Shown here: positions 7,111 to 16,900 of the stretch, one piece after another
How the letters are laid out: each line of letters starts with the position of its first letter
Numbering within the stretch: position 1 is the stretch's first letter
Assembly: GCF_014529945.1 (NCBI RefSeq)
Contig: NZ_JACVFB010000003.1
Coordinates: 1,116,001-1,180,000, forward strand
Length of the DNA: 64,000 nucleotides
From: Chitinophaga varians
GTDB lineage: Bacteria; Bacteroidota; Bacteroidia; Chitinophagales; Chitinophagaceae
Direction: 5' to 3'
The notes under the pieces: model-generated
Seen by the model: the letters and a program-made list of their open reading frames with translations, nothing else
What the model was told of the DNA's origin: nothing
Database searches by the model: none
Made by a program: the position numbers and the translations under genes

Positions 7111-8286
7111 ATGAAATATGGTCGAATAATTCTACTGTTATGCGGCATGCTAGCCGTAAAACCGGCCGTACACGCCCAAAAAACAACGCAGAAAGCACCC
7201 AATATCGGCGCCGCCTTCCTGCTGGTAAATCCTGACGCACGCTCCAGCGGGGCCGGAGATGCCACCACCGGGCTGGAAGCCGATCCCAATGCGCTGTTTT
7301 CCAATGCCGCCAAAATTGTTTTTGCCGGCGACTGGGGCGTCAGCGCCAATTACTCCCCCTGGATGTGGGAGTTGAATAACAGCCAGTCCAATATGGCTTA
7401 CGTATCAGCCTATAAAAACTTCAACGCCGTGGAAGGCGTGGGTTTGTCCATGAAATACTTCAACTACGGAGAAGTGACCTTCAGGGATGATAACGGCACG
7501 GCGCTGCAAACCTATTCCCCCAAAGAGTTTGCAGTGGATGCCGCTTACGCCAGAAAACTGGGGCAGCATATGTCCCTCTCTGTCAGTCTGCGGTATGTAC
7601 GCAGCCAGCTGGGCCAGGGCTCCTTCAACGGACTACAGCAAAAGCCGGCATCCGCGGTGGCCGGAGATATCGGTTACTATTATCAGAACAGCAAGGATAA
7701 CCTGGAATTCGGCAACCGGTATTCTTTCGGTGTGAGTTTTACCAACATCGGCACCAAACTGCAGTACACCGATGACAACACCCGTAAGAGTTTTCTGCCG
7801 ATGAACCTGCGTATCGGCGGCGGCTATACGTTTGTACACACTTATGATCATGAATTTACGGTAGCCGTAGATATCAACAAGTTGCTGGTGCCTACTCCTC
7901 CCCTTTATGCTGTGGATAACAATGGTATTCCCACCGACCAGATCCTCAAAGGCAAAGACCCCAACCGGGGAGTGGTGAATGCATTGTTTTCCTCCCTGGG
8001 CGACGCTCCCGGCGGCTTCAGTGAAGAGTTACGGGAATTTACTATTGCCAGCGGGCTGGAATACGCCTATAAGCAGGCTTTTTTTGTACGGACCGGCTAT
8101 TTCTACGAGCATCCTCAAAAAGGGCTGCGGCAGCATTTCTCCGCCGGCCTGGGTGTCCGGTATTCCAATATCGGATTTGATGTAGCCTATCTGGTCCCTA
8201 CCGGTACCAGCCTGCGGGAACGAAGAACATTAAAATTCTCACTGGTCTATAACATCGGGGCCCGCAGGGATGCGCCACCCCAATGA
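7111..8286 (+). CDS. porV: PorV-like type IX secretion outer membrane protein (cassette A)
   Basis: This 391-aa protein has a signal peptide (MKYGRIILLLCGMLAVKPAVHAQ). PorV-type features are FLLVNPDARSSGAGDATTG near residue 33, SPWMWELN near 87, MKYFNYGEVTFRD, the VDINKLLVPTPP strand near 257, DAPGGFSEELREF near 298, GYFYEHPQKGLRQHF near 330 and a C-terminal barrel strand. PorV is a 14-strand FadL-type barrel that shuttles sorting-domain cargo to the T9SS attachment complex. Sitting between a sorting-domain protein and a giant fibre protein, this paralogue may be dedicated to them; that is inference. The genome's main porV may lie elsewhere. Confidence 0.8.
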   Translation: MKYGRIILLLCGMLAVKPAVHAQKTTQKAPNIGAAFLLVNPDARSSGAGDATTGLEADPNALFSNAAKIVFAGDWGVSANYSPWMWELNNSQSNMAYVSAYKNFNAVEGVGLSMKYFNYGEVTFRDDNGTALQTYSPKEFAVDAAYARKLGQHMSLSVSLRYVRSQLGQGSFNGLQQKPASAVAGDIGYYYQNSKDNLEFGNRYSFGVSFTNIGTKLQYTDDNTRKSFLPMNLRIGGGYTFVHTYDHEFTVAVDINKLLVPTPPLYAVDNNGIPTDQILKGKDPNRGVVNALFSSLGDAPGGFSEELREFTIASGLEYAYKQAFFVRTGYFYEHPQKGLRQHFSAGLGVRYSNIGFDVAYLVPTGTSLRERRTLKFSLVYNIGARRDAPPQ

Positions 8287-8313
8287 ATTTGCTAACACAT
8301 TTAAATTACCCAT

Positions 8314-8712
8314 ATGAAACTTTCTATCTTTCTCTTCACGCTGCTGGCGGCGCTCACCATGCAGGCGGCTGCGCAAAACAAAACCCGGGATGTGCTGTTT
8401 CCTTCCTTTCAACAGGATTTTTCACGGCTTCATGCTCCCGCTTCAGATAAAAACGCCAAAGAAAGCCAGTTTCGTGGCCGTTCTGCCAAAGAGCTGATTT
8501 TTAACGATTATAAACCGTCAACACCCCGTAGCAGCGCCAGGATGGCGGCACCGGCCGCCGGCAAAAAAGCAGCCATCCCCTCTGATATGAACAGTGAAGC
8601 TGCGGCTGCCGCCCGTCAGCCATCCACCCCGCCTGCAGCTCCGTTCAAAATACCCGACCAGGGCGAGGAACCAAAGAACAATGGCAGCAAACCCCTTAAA
8701 AACAAACCTTAA
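8314..8712 (+). CDS. Ala/Pro-rich secreted hypothetical protein, only in cassette A
   Basis: This 132-aa protein has a clear signal peptide (residues 1-20, ending MQAAAQ). The mature part is low-complexity: a segment with RDVLFPSFQQDFSRL, then Ala/Pro/Lys-rich sequence (KKAAIPSDMN, RQPSTPPAAPF) ending in GSKPLKNKP. It lacks repeats or known motifs. It sits 27 bp after porV and 21 bp before the collagen-like gene, so it is in the same operon. Cassette B has no equivalent. Function unknown. Confidence 0.7.
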   Translation: MKLSIFLFTLLAALTMQAAAQNKTRDVLFPSFQQDFSRLHAPASDKNAKESQFRGRSAKELIFNDYKPSTPRSSARMAAPAAGKKAAIPSDMNSEAAAAARQPSTPPAAPFKIPDQGEEPKNNGSKPLKNKP

Positions 8713-8733
8713 CACCGATTTAAATCAGCCGAT

Positions 8734-11625
8734 ATGAAAAAAAGATACCTGCTTTTTCTCTTTTGCAGCATGCTGTTTTTAACGCAGTTGACATCCGCAC
8801 AAAACGGGCTAAAAACCATCAACTATCAGGCGGTAGCAAGAAACGCCAATGGAACTGCGCTTGCCAATGAGAGCATTAAGGTGCGGATCTCTATTCTGGG
8901 AGGTTCAGCAGACGGCCCGGTGCAATATCAGGAAACGCACGATGCCATTACTAACCAGCTGGGGTTGTTCAATCTGCAGATTGGCGCCGGCGTGCCCGTG
9001 AGTGGAACATTCTCCGCCGTACCCTGGGCTAACGCCAATCAATATATCAAAGTAGAAGCCGCCACCGGCGGTGGCAGTTTCCAGGTGCTGGGCACTTCAC
9101 CACTGGCCAGCGTGCCTTTTGCGTTGTATGCCGCCAATGGTAATCCTGGTCCGGCAGGACCGGCAGGACCAGTAGGGCCGGCTGGACCGGTAGGGCCACA
9201 AGGTGTTCAGGGACCGGCAGGACCGATGGGACTTCCAGGGGTGGCAGGCGCTGTAGGGCCTGTTGGACCAGCGGGACCAGTTGGACCGGCAGGTGTAGCA
9301 GGGCCGGCGGGGCCTATTGGTCCGGTTGGGCCTGTGGGACCTGCAGGGCCGCAGGGCAACATAAACGGCGTTTCCGCGGGTGGAGATCTGAGTGGCACCT
9401 ATCCCAATCCGGCAGTAGCGAAGCTTCAGGGGATACCGGTAAGCAATACCGCGCCGCTGGCCGGGCAGCTGCTGAAATTTGATGGCACCCAGTGGGTGGC
9501 CGGTGCAGCAGGTGGCGGGCTGACGCTCCCCTATGTTGCCACCGACAACAACGCCGCTACGCTTTTCAGCATTACCAATAATGGCGACGGCACTTCCCTG
9601 GAAGGCGTGAATAATACCGCTACCTCCAGTATTGCCGCGATGAGAGGAATTGTATCTTCTACCGCTCCGGGTGGTTTTTCATCTGGCATGAGAGGTATCA
9701 ACAATGGCACCGGTGGTTTGGGGATCGGCGTATGGGGGTCTCAGAATGGCTCCGGTTGGGGCGTTTATGGTGTTACTCCCAATGGGTTGGGCGTATATGG
9801 TAACGCTTCCGCCAATGGTATCGGCGTTTATGCCAATAGTAATACCGGTACAGGCCTGACAGCTACCAGTAACAATGGTATACCTGCCAGCATCAGTATT
9901 TTCAATAATGCCAATAACAATAATGCCCTGAGTGTAAACAGTGTGGGTAACGGCACAGTAGTTAATGTAACTACCAGCGGCAACGGTGCCGGGATACTAA
10001 GTAGCAGTGGTGCCGGATTTGCCGTGCATGGCATTACCAGCGCAGTAACGTCAGCAGGCGTGGTGGGCGATAACAATGGCGGCGGCGAAGCGGTGGTAGG
10101 CCGTACCACCAGCGATATTGCCGGCGCTGTGGTGGGCCGTAATGATGGTGGTGGATATGGTGTAAGAGGTTTTATCACCACCAATAACACAGGTACCGGC
10201 ATTGGCGTGTTGGGGCAGGTAGGTCTCAATAACGGTACGGGCAGGGCCGGACGTTTTGAGAACTACAATACGGCCAACACTGCCGGTAACACCCTGGAAG
10301 TAGAGACCAACGGCAACGGTAACATTCCGGACAATACACAGGGCAATGCCGCTTCTTTTCTGGTAAACAATACCAATAGTGTAGCAGCAGCCGTGAGAAG
10401 CGAAGTAAAAACCATCTTCGGCAACTTTGGAGCGGCCGGTGTTTTTGGGATTTCTTCCGGCACCGGTGGCTTTGCAGGCCTTTTCCATGCCTCCAACACG
10501 AGCGGCAACGGGCCTGCGCTGGTGGCTATTACAGACGGCAATGGTAATGCCATAACTGCCAATGCCAGCAAAGATGGTAACGCCGTGGAAGCCAATATCG
10601 ACGGGGCTGGTAACGCGTTGTATGCCTGGGTACCTTCTTTTGCTACCGGCAGGGCAGGCAAGTTTGATATTTTCAATACCGCCAATACCAGTGACGCGAT
10701 CACCGTTACGACGGCTGGTAATGGCATCGCTGGAAATTTCAAAGTAGATAAGGTAACCGGCACCTCCCCTGCCGTAAAAGGGGAAGTCAATTCCCAGTTT
10801 TCCAACTTTGGTACTGCCGGTGTTTACGGGGTATCGTCCGGTACCGGCGGTTTTGGCGGTCTGTTTTACGCCTCCCACCCGGCAGGTAACGGTCCGGCGT
10901 TGATAGCTATTGCCAATGGCAACGGCAATGGCATCACTGCCAATGCCTCCAATGGTGGCGATGGCGTAGAAACGACGGCAGACGGTAGTGGCAATGCCCT
11001 CTATTCGTGGGTCCCCAATTTCGGGAACGGCAGGGCTGCCAGACTTGTAAACTACAACGATGCCAATAACAATCCTGTATTGCAGGTGGAAAACCACAAT
11101 ATCAGCAGTAACCTGGCAGTTTTCAAAGCGGGTGATCCGGGAACGGTCAACGTAGCCCGCATCAATTCAGCCGGGAAAGGTTTTTTTAACGGCGGTACCC
11201 AGAATAGTGGCGCCGACGTAGCCGAGGCCTTTGATGTAACGGGTAACGTACAGCAATATGAGCCCGGCGATGTGATGGTGATTGCAGCAGATGTTGACCG
11301 CACCATTGAAAAGTCATCCGAAGCTTATTCTTCTCTCGTGGTAGGCGTGTATGCCACTAAGCCCGGTGTGTTGCTGACAGAGGAAGATATTGAGACCGAT
11401 ATCTCCAGCAAGGTGCCCCTGGGCGTGGTGGGTGTGATACCCACTAAAGTATGCAATGAAAACGGGGCGATTCACCGGGGTGATCTGCTGGTGACTGCAA
11501 GCCAGCCGGGATATGCCATGAAAGCAGATCTCAACAAATTAAAGCCGGGTCAGGCAATAGGCAAGGCCTTACAGGAATTCGACGGAGCGCAGGGCAAGAT
11601 CAAAGTGCTTGTAAACGTGAGATAA
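8734..11625 (+). CDS. Collagen-like / tail-fibre-like secreted protein (cassette A)
   Basis: This 963-aa protein starts with a signal peptide (residues 1-23). An about 115-residue N-terminal domain common in Bacteroidota surface proteins follows (INYQAVARNANG.., VPFALYAANG). Next is a Gly-X-Y segment (about residues 136-207, Pro-rich, 24 triplets), then a tail-fibre-like GGDLSGTYPNP motif. About 550 residues rich in Gly, Asn, Ser and Thr contain a near-repeat of about 126 residues (GVFGISSGTGGF / GVYGVSSGTGGF). The C-terminal 140 residues (NSGADVAEAFDV.., EPGDVMVI, VVGVYATKPGV, IHRGDLLVTA, GKIKVLVNVR) are shared with cassette B and resemble C-terminal domains of phage-fibre-like proteins. There is no T9SS sorting domain. 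Probably a trimeric surface fibre. Confidence 0.8.
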   Translation: MKKRYLLFLFCSMLFLTQLTSAQNGLKTINYQAVARNANGTALANESIKVRISILGGSADGPVQYQETHDAITNQLGLFNLQIGAGVPVSGTFSAVPWANANQYIKVEAATGGGSFQVLGTSPLASVPFALYAANGNPGPAGPAGPVGPAGPVGPQGVQGPAGPMGLPGVAGAVGPVGPAGPVGPAGVAGPAGPIGPVGPVGPAGPQGNINGVSAGGDLSGTYPNPAVAKLQGIPVSNTAPLAGQLLKFDGTQWVAGAAGGGLTLPYVATDNNAATLFSITNNGDGTSLEGVNNTATSSIAAMRGIVSSTAPGGFSSGMRGINNGTGGLGIGVWGSQNGSGWGVYGVTPNGLGVYGNASANGIGVYANSNTGTGLTATSNNGIPASISIFNNANNNNALSVNSVGNGTVVNVTTSGNGAGILSSSGAGFAVHGITSAVTSAGVVGDNNGGGEAVVGRTTSDIAGAVVGRNDGGGYGVRGFITTNNTGTGIGVLGQVGLNNGTGRAGRFENYNTANTAGNTLEVETNGNGNIPDNTQGNAASFLVNNTNSVAAAVRSEVKTIFGNFGAAGVFGISSGTGGFAGLFHASNTSGNGPALVAITDGNGNAITANASKDGNAVEANIDGAGNALYAWVPSFATGRAGKFDIFNTANTSDAITVTTAGNGIAGNFKVDKVTGTSPAVKGEVNSQFSNFGTAGVYGVSSGTGGFGGLFYASHPAGNGPALIAIANGNGNGITANASNGGDGVETTADGSGNALYSWVPNFGNGRAARLVNYNDANNNPVLQVENHNISSNLAVFKAGDPGTVNVARINSAGKGFFNGGTQNSGADVAEAFDVTGNVQQYEPGDVMVIAADVDRTIEKSSEAYSSLVVGVYATKPGVLLTEEDIETDISSKVPLGVVGVIPTKVCNENGAIHRGDLLVTASQPGYAMKADLNKLKPGQAIGKALQEFDGAQGKIKVLVNVR
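9139..9354 (+). repeat. Pro-rich collagen-like Gly-X-Y segment, 24 triplets
   Basis: The encoded sequence is uninterrupted Gly-X-Y of the GPAGPVGP kind, with few charges. This is short and hydrophobic compared with the long, highly charged collagen tract of cassette B. Confidence 0.85.
10420..11050 (+). repeat. Internal near-duplication of about 126 codons in the cassette A fibre gene
   Basis: The stretch beginning FGNFGAAGVFGISSGTGGF (near 10420) recurs as FSNFGTAGVYGVSSGTGGF (near 10798), a period of 378 bp. Both continue through NGPAL..AI..GNGN.ITANAS to ALY.WVP.F..GRA. The second copy ends near 11050. These look like tandem beta-rich shaft modules. Confidence 0.7.
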
Positions 11626-11660
11626 CAGGAGATAATATCAGCAGTATACGATGCACACAG

Positions 11661-11689
11661 GGCCGCCGGTTTTATGCCGGTGGCCTTTT
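11661..11689 (+). terminator. Terminator of cassette A
   Basis: GGCCGCCGG (11661-11669) pairs with CCGGTGGCC (11677-11685) with one G.U pair, followed by TTTT. It lies 36 bp after the stop of the fibre gene. Confidence 0.75.
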
Positions 11690-12231
11690 CTTTGATGGTC
11701 AGCTTGTCATAACACGAACGTTGCAATACATTAATTTAAATCAAGATAGTTATTAGCTATCCTAACCAGTTTTATACCGAATTCTACCATTTTTCAGCCC
11801 AAAACTACCACTTGAAAACTAGGCATTTGTTCAGACCGATAAATCGTTGATATTCGTGTTATTATCGATCATTATCCCCCAAGTTCCGCTTCACACATTT
11901 ACTGTCATGTAGAATAATCTGGTTACCCAGGAAACTAATTGGTTTATTTATACCTGCTTATCAAAATTTTGCCATGTCTATACCATGCTTGGATCTAACT
12001 CTGATCTTAGGTTTATTTCCGTGCTTATCTATTTCTGTTTATCGTCAATCACACATTCATTTATCTATCTATTCATCCCAAAAGTGAAAAATTTATGGCT
12101 GCATCTGTACACTCCTCCTAATCAATAAGGTGGCTGTTTCGTTTTCATTCATTTTTCGATGTCGGGCTTTTCTTCCCGGTGTCGGAAACAGCTTCCTATT
12201 GCTTATACACACCTTTTAACTCTACTTAATT
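11690..12231. other. Intergenic region before cassette B
   Basis: An AT-rich, non-coding stretch that probably holds the cassette B promoter. GCTGTTTC (12133-12140) and GAAACAGC (12185-12192) form an inverted repeat, with GTCGGG/CCCGGTGTC-like pairing inside it. This could be a leader hairpin about 40 bp before the start codon. Confidence 0.4.
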
Positions 12232-12738
12232 ATGACATCGTTTATCTCCAAGTGCATTATTGCGCTGATGGTGCTGGCAGCGCTATGCACCAAAGCGAAC
12301 GCGCAACTGATCCTGAACAGGCAGGTCGTTGGCAGTAATGGCGGCAGCGGTAATCTCAATCAGGTATTGATTCAATATACGATAGGGGAACCGGTTATGC
12401 TGCCTATTACCAATGGACAGTTGTTCCTGACACAGGGATTTCAGCAACCATTTGAGCTTCCTCCCCTTCCACCCGGAAAGAGTCCTGTCAAAAGCTACAT
12501 ACTATTCCCTAATCCTGCGCTCACCACGGTGAAAGTACAATTTGAGCTACTTGCCGATGCAATGGTCAACATACTGATGCTCAATACGGCCGGGCAGGAG
12601 GTGTATAACAAACAACACCAGGCCGGGCAGGGTAAATCTACAGTAGTGATACCTGTCAACCGTTTTGCGGCCGGGCTCTACACCGTTGTGCTGAAAGTGG
12701 GTGTCAACATTTATTTCGAAAAACTCATCGTGCAGTAA
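12232..12738 (+). CDS. Small secreted protein with T9SS type A sorting domain (cassette B)
   Basis: This 168-aa paralogue of the protein at 6562 has identical length and architecture: signal peptide ending ANAQ, QYTIGEPVM..LTQGFQQP domain, Pro linker LPPLPPG, and a sorting domain from YILFPNP through FAAGLYTVVLKVG to KLIVQ. The sorting domain and signal region are the best conserved parts. First gene of cassette B, 15 bp before the PorV-like gene. Confidence 0.85.
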   Translation: MTSFISKCIIALMVLAALCTKANAQLILNRQVVGSNGGSGNLNQVLIQYTIGEPVMLPITNGQLFLTQGFQQPFELPPLPPGKSPVKSYILFPNPALTTVKVQFELLADAMVNILMLNTAGQEVYNKQHQAGQGKSTVVIPVNRFAAGLYTVVLKVGVNIYFEKLIVQ

Positions 12739-12753
12739 TTAAATGTCGTAATC

Positions 12754-13938
12754 ATGAAACGTGATCGAATAATTCTACTTCTTTCCGGCATGTTGGCTGT
12801 TACACCAGCCAGCCATGCACAAAAAGCGCCTCAACAGCCACCTAACATCGGTGCCAGTTTTTTGCTGGTGAACCCTGATGCCAGATCAAGCGGGATGGGT
12901 GATGCCGCCACAGGCGTGAGTCCGGACGCCAATTCCATTTTTTCCAATGCCGCCAAAATTGTATTTGCGGGGGACTGGGGAGTGAGCGCCACCTACTCTC
13001 CCTGGATGTGGGAGCTAAACAATTACAAATCGAACATGGCTTTTGTATCGGCCTATAAGAACCTGAATGACAATGAAGGTATCGGGGCTTCCATGAAATA
13101 TTTTAATTACGGCGATGTCACTTTCCGGGACGAAAACGGAACGATCCTTCAGAACTATTCTCCCCGGGAATTTGCGATAGACGGCGCTTATGCGCGCAAG
13201 CTGGGAGCGCATATGTCGATGGCCATTACGATGCGTTATGTCCGTAGTCAGCTGGGGCAGGGCTCCTTCAATGGTATACAACAGAAGCCAGCATCCGCAG
13301 TAGCAGGAGATGTCAGCTACTACTACCAGAACAGCAAGGACTATCTGGACTTTAGCAACCGGTATTGTGTGGGTATCAGCATCACCAACATTGGCACTAA
13401 ACTTCAGTATACAGATGACAGTCGCCAGAGGAGCTTTTTGCCAATGAATCTGCGGATAGGCGGCAGTTATACGTTTGTGCATACCGGTGACCATGAATTC
13501 ACCATTGCGCTGGACATCAACAAACTGCTCGTGCCTACCCCACCCCTGTATGACAGCGCTGGTCAGATATCAAAAGGCAAAGATCCCGACCGGAGTGTTG
13601 TCAATGCTCTTTTCTCTTCTTTTAGCGATGCCCCCGGAGGTTTTGGAGAAGAAATACGGGAGTTTACAATTGGCAGTGGTATTGAATATGCCTATAGACA
13701 ATGCTTCTTTGTACGGACCGGATATTTTTATGAGAATCCCCATAAGGGCTACCGGCAACATTTCACCAGCGGCCTTGGTGTGAGAGTAGCTAATCTGCAG
13801 CTGGACCTGGCTTATCTCATTCCCACCTCCAACAGCTTACGGGAAAGAAGGACCCTGAAATTTTCACTGATGTACAACATCGGCAGACACGCCGCTGCCA
13901 CTATTACCCCATCTGTAAACCCAGACATCACACATTAA
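12754..13938 (+). CDS. porV: PorV-like type IX secretion outer membrane protein (cassette B)
   Basis: This 394-aa paralogue of the protein at 7111 carries the same landmarks: signal peptide ending SHAQ, FLLVNPDARSSGMGDAATG, SPWMWELN, MKYFNYGDVTFRDENG, VHTGDHEFTIALDINKLL, DAPGGFGEEIREF, GYFYENPHKGYRQHF, and a last strand LKFSLMYNIG followed by a short Pro/Thr tail. The GMGDAATG form is closer to classical PorV than the GAGDATTG of copy A. It probably handles the sorting-domain protein encoded just upstream. Confidence 0.8.
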   Translation: MKRDRIILLLSGMLAVTPASHAQKAPQQPPNIGASFLLVNPDARSSGMGDAATGVSPDANSIFSNAAKIVFAGDWGVSATYSPWMWELNNYKSNMAFVSAYKNLNDNEGIGASMKYFNYGDVTFRDENGTILQNYSPREFAIDGAYARKLGAHMSMAITMRYVRSQLGQGSFNGIQQKPASAVAGDVSYYYQNSKDYLDFSNRYCVGISITNIGTKLQYTDDSRQRSFLPMNLRIGGSYTFVHTGDHEFTIALDINKLLVPTPPLYDSAGQISKGKDPDRSVVNALFSSFSDAPGGFGEEIREFTIGSGIEYAYRQCFFVRTGYFYENPHKGYRQHFTSGLGVRVANLQLDLAYLIPTSNSLRERRTLKFSLMYNIGRHAAATITPSVNPDITH

Positions 13939-13963
13939 GCAATTACTGAATAAAATACCAGTT

Positions 13964-16900
13964 ATGACAAAAAGATACTTGTTTATCATTTGCTGCACGC
14001 TGTTGACTTTACAGCTCTATGCACAAAACGGGCTTAGGACCATTAACTACCAGGCAGTGGCCAGAAACGGCAACGGCACGATGCTGGCGAACGAAAATAT
14101 AAAAGTGAGGATCACCATTTTGGGTGGCTCACCGTCAGGTCCGGTACAATACCAGGAAACACACAGTACCACTACTAACCAGTTAGGGCTTTTTACACTT
14201 CAGATTGGTGGCGGAAGTGCTACCAGTGGTAATTTCAGTACTATTCCGTGGGCTAATGCCAATCAATTCATCAAAGTCGAGGCTTCCGCTGATGGCGGTA
14301 GTTATCAGGAATTGGGTACCTCTTCCTTTGCGGCAGTACCTTATGCCTTGTATGCGGCTAATGGTTTGTCCGGCCCAAAAGGAGATAAGGGAGACACCGG
14401 TCCGGCAGGACCAACAGGAGCGCCGGGTACAGCAGGTACAGCTGGTGTAGCAGGGCCGGCGGGTCCAGCCGGCTCTAAAGGTGACAAGGGCGATATAGGT
14501 GCCACAGGTTCCGTTGGACCGGTAGGCCCGATGGGACCAATGGGACCAATGGGAGCAATGGGAGCCGTTGGGCAGACAGGACCGGCAGGAGCAGCCGGTA
14601 TTAAAGGAGATAAAGGTGATGTGGGTAACGCAGGCCCCGCAGGACCAGCAGGACCGATGGGACAAACCGGGCCAGCTGGTAGCCAAGGTATAAAGGGAGA
14701 TAAGGGAGACCCTGGTGAACAAGGACCGGCGGGAGCTCAGGGAGCAACAGGACCTCAGGGTCCAGCTGGACCTCAAGGCCCTCAAGGACCTCAAGGACTG
14801 GCCGGGCCTCAAGGAGAGCCTGGTGTACAAGGACCTCCAGGCCCATGTGGCCCTAAAGGGGAACCTGGTGAGAAAGGTGATAAGGGTGATAAAGGTGATC
14901 AGGGAGACCATGGTGACAAAGGTGATAAGGGCGATAAAGGCGACCAGGGAGACCATGGTGATAAGGGTGATCAGGGAGATCATGGTGACAAAGGTGACAA
15001 AGGTGATAAGGGTGATAAGGGTGATCAGGGAGACCATGGTGACAAAGGTGATAAGGGTGATAAAGGCGACCAGGGAGACCATGGTGACAAAGGTGATAAG
15101 GGTGATAAAGGCGACCAGGGAGACCACGGTGACAAAGGTGATAAGGGTGATAAAGGCGACCAGGGAGACCATGGTGACAAGGGTGATAAGGGCGATAAAG
15201 GTGATCAGGGAGACCATGGTGACAAAGGTGATAAGGGCGATAAAGGTGATCAGGGAGATCATGGTGACAAAGGTGATAAGGGCGATAAAGGTGATCAGGG
15301 AGACCATGGTGATAAGGGTGATAAGGGCGATAAAGGTGATCAGGGAGACCATGGTGACAAAGGTGATAAGGGCGATAAAGGTGATCAGGGAGATCATGGT
15401 GACAAAGGTGATAAGGGTGATAAGGGTGATAAGGGTGATCAGGGAGACCATGGTGACAAAGGTGATAAAGGTGATCAGGGAGATCATGGTGACAAGGGTG
15501 ATAAGGGCGATAAAGGTGATCAGGGAGATCATGGTGACAAGGGTGATAAGGGCGATAAAGGTGATCAGGGAGACCATGGTGACAAAGGTGATAAGGGCGA
15601 TAAAGGTGATCAGGGAGATCATGGTGACAAGGGTGATAAGGGCGATAAAGGTGATCAGGGAGATCATGGTGACAAGGGTGATAAGGGCGATAAAGGTGAT
15701 CAGGGAGATCATGGTGATAAGGGTGATAAGGGTGATAAAGGTGATCAGGGAGACCATGGTGACAAAGGTGATAAGGGCGATAAGGGCGATAAAGGTGATC
15801 AGGGAAACCAGGGTGACAAAGGCGATAAGGGTGACAAGGGCGATAAAGGTGATCAGGGAAACCAAGGTATACAGGGCCTGAATGGTGATAAGGGAGATAA
15901 AGGTGATAAAGGTGACCAGGGAAACCAGGGTGACAAAGGCGATAAGGGTGACAAGGGCGATAAAGGAGATCAGGGAAACCAAGGTATACAGGGCCTGACT
16001 GGTGATAAGGGAGACAAAGGTGATAAAGGTGACCAGGGAAACCAGGGTGACAAAGGCGATAAGGGAGACAAAGGTGATAAAGGTGACCAGGGAAACCAAG
16101 GTATACAGGGCCTGAATGGTGATAAGGGCGATAAGGGAGACAAAGGTGATAAAGGTGACCAGGGAAACCAAGGTATACAGGGCCTGACTGGTGATAAGGG
16201 AGATAAAGGTGATAAGGGTGACCAGGGAAACCAAGGTATCCAAGGCTTGACTGGAGATAAAGGAGACAAGGGTGATCAGGGGATACAAGGTGCTACTGGT
16301 GCTAAAGGAGATAAAGGCGATCAGGGTATACAAGGTGTAACCGGGGCTGCCGGTGCTAAAGGAGATAAAGGTGATAAAGGTGATCAGGGGATACAAGGTG
16401 CTACTGGTGCTACTGGTGCGACTGGCGCGACTGGTGCGACTGGCGCTAAAGGAGATAAAGGCGATCAGGGTATACAAGGTGCCACTGGTGCTGCAGGTGC
16501 CGCTGGTGCTAAAGGAGATAAAGGTGATCAGGGCAACCAAGGTTCAACTGGTGCGACAGGGCCACAAGGTGCTACAGGGCCTCAGGGACCGCAGGGGCCT
16601 CAGGGAACAATAGCTATTCCTTTTAGCGGCAATGGCACCGTTAATGGTTCGAATTCTCTTTTCAGTCTCATCCTTAATAGCGGAAATGGAAATTTCTTCG
16701 TTTTCAAGAATCAAAACTCAAATGTGGCTCGTATTGATGACAACGGAAAAGGAATCTTTAATGGCGGCACTGCTAATAGTGGCGCCGATCTGGCAGAAGC
16801 ATTTGATGCAACAGGTGGCATTGGGTTGTACGAACCAGGTGACGTGATGGCTATTGCCACCAATACTGACCGTACTATTGAAAAATCTGCCGGAGCCTAT

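Noticed and set aside
14860..15790. CRISPR array as an explanation of the 45-bp repeats
   Set aside because: There are no unique spacers and no cas genes; the units are contiguous and code for Gly-X-Y in a long gene.
14715..15881. Plus-strand open frame of 388 codons (KVIRAIKVIRE repeats)
   Set aside because: It is an alternative frame of the same 45-bp array, fully inside the fibre gene, whose own frame has a signal peptide and homologous end domains.
14183..16540. Minus-strand open frame of 785 codons with hydrophobic repeats (LITFIALITFVTM)
   Set aside because: It is the shadow of the collagen repeat: GDK/GDQ codons contain no stop complement in that frame. It has no promoter, start region or signal peptide of its own.
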